A stretch of 64,000 nucleotides of DNA from Rhizobium phaseoli (GTDB taxonomy: Bacteria; Pseudomonadota; Alphaproteobacteria; Rhizobiales; Rhizobiaceae). The notes below the pieces were generated by a model. That model saw only the letters and a program-made list of their open reading frames with translations, was not told the DNA's origin and ran no database searches. The stretch spans positions 372,001-436,000 of the forward strand of contig NZ_ML133565.1 of the NCBI RefSeq assembly GCF_003985125.1. Reading direction: 5' to 3'. A program made the position numbers and the translations under genes. Numbering within the stretch: the first letter of the stretch is position 1; each line of letters opens with the position of its first letter. This document shows positions 60,521 to 64,000 of this stretch, piece after piece.

Positions 60521-60962
60521 TTACTCGTCCCTTGGTGTGAAAGAGAGGCTCCGTCTCCTATTTTCGGCGATGATCGCAGCTTTGACTTGGTTGAAGAATT
60601 CCTCGGGAATGAACCCGTAATCGACGCGACTGGGATCATCGGGGCGTGGGCGCAAGTCATAGCCGGGCCAGATAAAGCGGTTCAGTTGAGTCAGTCGCAG
60701 CCAGTGCCGCCCGGCATCAAGGCCAATCGATTTTGCTACTGCGGCAGGCATTTCGAGCGATGCCGAGGCATCGGCTGGATCGGGTTCGGAGTGGGTAATG
60801 GGTATGACAACAACTTGAGTTGCCGCTGTGTCCTTCACCTTCGCTGCAAGAACGATCGCGCAAGGCCTGTCCTTGGAAGCTTCGTATTTTTCCTCGTCGT
60901 AATCCGCTTTCCAGAGAAAAGTATCTGATCACCAGGCCAGGTGGGGGTTCGGGGAACTTCAC
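60521..60962 (-). pseudogene. PemK/MazF-like toxin, frameshifted
   Basis: The toxin would start at GTG 60962, overlapping the antitoxin stop (GTGA): residues MKFPEPPPGLVIRY. The frame then shifts near 60911-60923 (bases TACTTTTCTC on the minus strand), and the rest continues in another frame as FLWKADYDEEKYEASKDRPC, AIVLAAKVKDTAATQ, and to the end GFIPEEFFNQVKAAIIAENR. The span of 442 bases is not a multiple of three, which fits loss of two bases or gain of one. The combined protein of about 147 residues matches the PemK/MazF-like endoribonuclease pattern (PGLVI, DRPCAIV). Unless this is a sequencing error or programmed shift, the toxin is dead. Confidence 0.75.
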
Positions 60963-61213
60963 TTCGGCGCGACGCCATATTTAGCGTTTTCGATGTCCGA
61001 AATAGTTTCGTCGTCCAACTCTCCGACAACGAGAACCTCACGCTCTCGGCGCTTCAGGCTCCTATAGTGTTCAAGCTCGGTCGCGGAAAGATAGCCGCCG
61101 ATGACACGCCCATGACTTGTGACTTCAATGACCGTTCCAGCCATCGCCTCATCCTGATATCGTGCGAAGCTGCGAGAGAATACAGTCGCGGGCACTCTCA
61201 CTGCTGTGGCCAT
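60959..61213 (-). CDS. Phd/YefM-like antitoxin
   Basis: This 84-residue antitoxin has an N-terminal Phd-type fold: VRVPATVFSRSFARYQDEAM and TVIEVTSHGRVIGGYLSATELEHY, then an acidic tail (GELDDETISDIENAKYG). ATG 61213 lies close after GGAGGAAGG; ATG 61228 is an alternative. It is followed directly by the frameshifted toxin. Its promoter holds three tandem 9-base repeats (61235-61261) that may be its own binding sites. Confidence 0.85.
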   Translation of the reverse strand: MATAVRVPATVFSRSFARYQDEAMAGTVIEVTSHGRVIGGYLSATELEHYRSLKRREREVLVVGELDDETISDIENAKYGVAPK

Positions 61214-61234
61214 CCTTCCTTCCTCCATCCATAA

Positions 61235-61261
61235 TGTGTAAAATACGCAAATTACGTAAAT
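61235..61261. promoter_or_regulatory. Tandem 9-base repeats in the antitoxin promoter
   Basis: TGTGTAAAA (61235), TACGCAAAT (61244) and TACGTAAAT (61253) follow one another with a 9-base period, then a shorter TGTAAAT at 61262. They are placed just before the antitoxin start and are probably autoregulatory sites. Confidence 0.45.
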
Positions 61262-61283
61262 TGTAAATGATGATGGAAGAGCT

Positions 61284-61640
61284 TCAATCCGGTTTCTGCC
61301 GCACCGGTACATGCACATCCCACTGTCTCATCACTTCGTTCGGCACGGCGGCTGCGCATATCACCGCCACACTGGGTTTCGAGCGGCCGAGGCTTTTCGG
61401 CGTCCAATGCGCTTGGAGCGGCACCGCGCAGCGGGGAACCAGCACCTTCGCATTGGGTTCCAGCACGCTCCACTGCTCGTGCCCTTTGGCATTCTCCTGC
61501 GCGATGAAGCGCCTGGCCTCCTCGCGGATTTCGAAGAGCCCGTGCTTGTCTGGTGTCGAGCGATCGGTGTCGATGCTCCAGGCGGCGAGGCATGTTACGC
61601 AAGCCGACAGGGCGGCAGTGAAGAGTATTGATCGAAGCAT
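61284..61640 (-). CDS. Small secreted protein of unknown function
   Basis: This 118-residue protein has a hydrophobic N-terminus MLRSILFTAALSACVTCLAAW that looks like a signal peptide, cleaved near SID or anchored as a lipoprotein-like tail. The mature part has no motif I recognise; it has two cysteines (C147-type positions VPRCAVP and VICAAAVP) and ends VPVRQKPD. ATG 61640 has GAGAG upstream; a longer frame to 61874 is likely only open sequence. It is convergent with nothing and lies upstream of the antitoxin on the same strand. Confidence that it is expressed is moderate. Confidence 0.55.
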   Translation of the reverse strand: MLRSILFTAALSACVTCLAAWSIDTDRSTPDKHGLFEIREEARRFIAQENAKGHEQWSVLEPNAKVLVPRCAVPLQAHWTPKSLGRSKPSVAVICAAAVPNEVMRQWDVHVPVRQKPD

Positions 61641-61913
61641 TGATGCGCTCTCAACCGCCCGATAGGTTTTGGATGCGAAACAGTCGGGGCATCTTTTAGC
61701 GCATGGCGGCAATATCTCTACAGGCAAAACAAAAGGCCCTCGGATATCGCCGTGCTCCGGCTCGATCGGGCGCGCGTGACCTGCCAGTGTGATTGAGCAA
61801 GCCTTGAATTCGATGCTGTTTGCGATGTCGATGCAGCCGTGAATTGACGGGTTGCGTGGAACAACCTCCGCCAAAGGAAGTTTGCCTGAAAAGCAAACTC
61901 GAGGCGGCGGCCG

Positions 61914-64000
61914 ATGTTATTATCTGCGAAGCAGGGTGCGGTGAGCACCCCACCCAGGATCTATTATGTCAATCCGCTGCTTCTCCAGGGCATCGATGCA
62001 TGGCGCGAGGTTTTCGACCACGCGGCGGATACCGGCTTCGACCATGTGCTGACAGCGCCTCTGTTCGACCGGGGCGGGGAACGCAGCGTCTTCACCTCCC
62101 AGGACGTCGACCGTCTCGATCCTCAACTGCAGCTCGGAAGCACGGTAGAGGATGGAGTGGCGCGTCTGGCGGAAGCCGCTGGCAAGAGCGGCGTCGGCTT
62201 GATGATGGACCTGATGCTCGACGGAAAAAGGCAAGATCGGCAAGCGGGCTTTCGACCCGTCGATCCCCGGCGCTCGCCGCTCGACCCGGCGGAGCCGATG
62301 AGCATGCTGGAAGCGGAGCGGCAATCGCAGCTCTCGGTAGAATGGGTCGAACGGCTGCAGCGGCTGTCCGATGCCGGCCTAGCCGGTTATCGGGTGCTCG
62401 GGATTGATCGGGCAACACCGGCGCTTTTCAAAACGCTGATTGCCGGAGTGCGCGAGAAGGCTGAGGTGCAGTTCTTCGCCTGGACGCCCGGCACCGATTT
62501 CGCGGTGAGAAGCGCCATCGCCGATGCGGGTTTCGCAGGCTGTTTTTCATCGATGGCCTGGTGGGATCTCGACGAGAGATGGTTCGTCGAGGAGCATCAT
62601 ATCCAGGAGCCGTTCGGCTGGCAGATTGCCTTTCCCGAGCCGCCGTTTGCCAGGCGTATCGCGCATGGGACGGAGAGCCGTGAAATCCTCGAGCGGCGCG
62701 CCGTCCGAGCGCTGCGCCTTGCCGCCTCGCTTGGCGGCGGCCTGATGGTTCCCATGGGCTTCGAATATGGTGCGGCGACACCGCTTGATCCAACGCATGG
62801 CGACGGCTCGGGCTTGCGCAGGCTGCGCCATGATCTCGCCTTCGATATCTCATCCGAGATCAGGCTCGCCAACAGCGAAATCGGCAAGGCCGGCCAGATG
62901 CGGGCTCCGTCGCTTCGCCTGATCCGCAATGCCAATGGGCCGGTTTCGGTCCTTGTTCAATCCGAGGCGGAGGATCTTCGCAGCGCGTCCGATGTGCGCT
63001 TCATCCTGCTCAACCGGGATCTCAGGCGAAGCGCGCCTGCGCCGGTGACAGCGCTTCGCGAGGCCGCCGCCGGCTTTCTTCCCGTCACCGCCGATGGCGC
63101 GGCCCTGCGTCTGCGGGCAGGGGAGATCCGGGTGATTGAAGGCCAGGTGCCGGAGCCGATCACCTCAAGACCCGCTCTTGACATTGAGCAGGCGACGGCA
63201 TCGGCGCGGCTTGCCATCGAAAACATCGTGCCGCGGGTTGATGACGGACGCTTTCCTGTCAAACGCGTGGTCGGCGAGACCGTCACCGTCGAGGCGGATA
63301 TATTCGCCGATGGTCACGACCCGCTCGCAGCCGCCCTGCTCTGGCGGCCGCATGACGCCATGGCGGAGTGGAACGAGACGCCGATGCAGCTGGTCGGAAA
63401 CGACCGCTGGCGGGCTGAATTCCTGCTTGAGCGCATTGGGCGCTACGAATTCGCGGTCGAGGCGTGGAAAAATCCGTTCGCGATCTTCCGCTACGAGCTG
63501 ACCAAGAAGAACGATGCGAGGCTCGACCTGAAGCTGGAGCTCCAGGAGGGGCTGAACCTCGTCCGCGCCGCGAAGGCCGAAGCGCCGGCAGCGCTCGGCG
63601 CCGGCTTGCAGGCTCTGATCGACAGTCTCGAAAAGGCTTCCGATCCCGAGCGCACGGCGATCTTGCTCGATCCCGAGACATCCGAACTGATGAACAAGGC
63701 CGACAGGCGGCCGTTCCGGCTTCGCTCAACGGCAAGCGCCGTCGATGCCGAACGCAAGGAAGCAGCCTTCGCCAGCTGGTACCAGATCTTTCCGCGTTCG
63801 CAGAGCGGCGATCCCAACCGGCACGGCACCTTCGACGACGTCATCCCGAGGCTGGCCGATATTCGCGGCATGGGCTTCGACGTGCTCTACTTCCCGCCCA
63901 TTCATCCGATCGGCTCGACCAACCGCAAGGGCCGCAACAACAGCCTTAAGGCTGCACCCGGCGATCCCGGAAGCCCCTATGCCATCGGCTCGGAAGATGG
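61914..64000 (+). CDS. glgE: Alpha-1,4-glucan:maltose-1-phosphate maltosyltransferase, 5' part (window edge)
   Basis: This open frame of at least 695 codons runs off the right edge. Residues about 1-400 form a rhizobial N-terminal extension that looks like a degenerate GH13-type barrel (YYVNPLLLQGIDAWREVF; GLMMDLMLDGK). From about 425 the canonical GlgE N-domain appears: SARLAIENIVPRVDDGRFPV and KRVVGETVTVEADIFADGHDP. The GH13 core starts with ASWYQIFPRSQ, HGTFDDVIPRLADIRGMGFD and VLYFPPIHPIGSTNRKGRNN. GlgE extends alpha-glucan from maltose-1-phosphate in the trehalose-to-glycogen route. Start: ATG 61914 or GTG 61941; both have weak ribosome sites. The C-terminal half, with the catalytic acids, lies outside. 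Confidence 0.9.
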   Translation, partial: MLLSAKQGAVSTPPRIYYVNPLLLQGIDAWREVFDHAADTGFDHVLTAPLFDRGGERSVFTSQDVDRLDPQLQLGSTVEDGVARLAEAAGKSGVGLMMDLMLDGKRQDRQAGFRPVDPRRSPLDPAEPMSMLEAERQSQLSVEWVERLQRLSDAGLAGYRVLGIDRATPALFKTLIAGVREKAEVQFFAWTPGTDFAVRSAIADAGFAGCFSSMAWWDLDERWFVEEHHIQEPFGWQIAFPEPPFARRIAHGTESREILERRAVRALRLAASLGGGLMVPMGFEYGAATPLDPTHGDGSGLRRLRHDLAFDISSEIRLANSEIGKAGQMRAPSLRLIRNANGPVSVLVQSEAEDLRSASDVRFILLNRDLRRSAPAPVTALREAAAGFLPVTADGAALRLRAGEIRVIEGQVPEPITSRPALDIEQATASARLAIENIVPRVDDGRFPVKRVVGETVTVEADIFADGHDPLAAALLWRPHDAMAEWNETPMQLVGNDRWRAEFLLERIGRYEFAVEAWKNPFAIFRYELTKKNDARLDLKLELQEGLNLVRAAKAEAPAALGAGLQALIDSLEKASDPERTAILLDPETSELMNKADRRPFRLRSTASAVDAERKEAAFASWYQIFPRSQSGDPNRHGTFDDVIPRLADIRGMGFDVLYFPPIHPIGSTNRKGRNNSLKAAPGDPGSPYAIGSED

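Noticed and set aside
1..64000. Search for CRISPR arrays, tRNA genes and insertion sequences
   Set aside because: No regularly spaced repeats, no cloverleaf-like sequence and no transposase-like protein were seen.

Overview
The window reads as a piece of a Rhizobiaceae replicon, most likely Rhizobium (R. leguminosarum / R. etli type). The support is GC-rich coding sequence with long antisense shadow frames, the very high density of binding-protein-dependent sugar ABC transporters, alphaproteobacterial families (DUF3422, DUF2264, PAS_7 histidine kinase, rhizobial-type GlgE) and an intergenic palindromic mosaic repeat at 44651-44759, with a related copy at 14114-14153, of a kind common in rhizobia. 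I saw no tRNA, rRNA, CRISPR array or insertion sequence. It looks like an accessory catabolic region of a chromosome or megaplasmid; which one cannot be told from the sequence.

Layout. 0-4 kb: a truncated flavoprotein with a Cys cluster, an orphan PAS-rich histidine kinase and a histidine phosphatase. 4-15 kb: carbohydrate locus 1, a minus-strand operon (two permeases, GH88, UgpC-type ATPase, DUF624, binding protein, DUF2264) divergent from a heparinase II/III-family protein and a carbohydrate-binding protein; together these look like uptake and intracellular cleavage of unsaturated uronic-acid oligosaccharides. 15-21 kb: a TctDE-like two-component system convergent with a NitT/TauT-type ABC operon and a GntR/FCD regulator. 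21.4-21.9 kb: an RHH/ParE-type toxin-antitoxin pair. 21.9-27.6 kb: locus 2, a LacI repressor divergent from an alpha-L-fucosidase plus an ABC transporter that lacks its own ATPase, with two identical perfect palindromes as candidate operators. 27.8-30.9 kb: an orphan sugar-binding protein next to a chemoreceptor. 31-32.2 kb: DUF3422.

32.5-45.8 kb: locus 3, a binding protein divergent from an 840-residue unassigned protein, GH105, GH28, ATPase and two permeases, followed by ROK, AraC and LacI regulators. This looks like a pectin (galacturonan or rhamnogalacturonan) oligosaccharide system and contains the best candidate for an undescribed enzyme. 46-54.8 kb: a TetR-controlled RND pump with two tandem lipoprotein adaptors (TriABC architecture), a lipoprotein alpha/beta hydrolase and an NCS1 permease. 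54.8-61.6 kb: a second chemoreceptor, a DUF4272 protein, a CorA-like transporter, a phosphotransferase, a metallo-beta-lactamase-fold hydrolase, a Phd-like antitoxin with a frameshifted PemK/MazF-like toxin, and a small secreted protein. 61.9 kb to the end: the 5' part of glgE.

The genes mainly work together as three separate take-up-and-digest modules for plant cell-wall or mucilage oligosaccharides. Each has its own local regulator or candidate operator, and the two UgpC-type ATPases may be shared with the ATPase-less fucoside transporter. Two chemoreceptors, two-component systems and an efflux pump add environmental sensing and defence.
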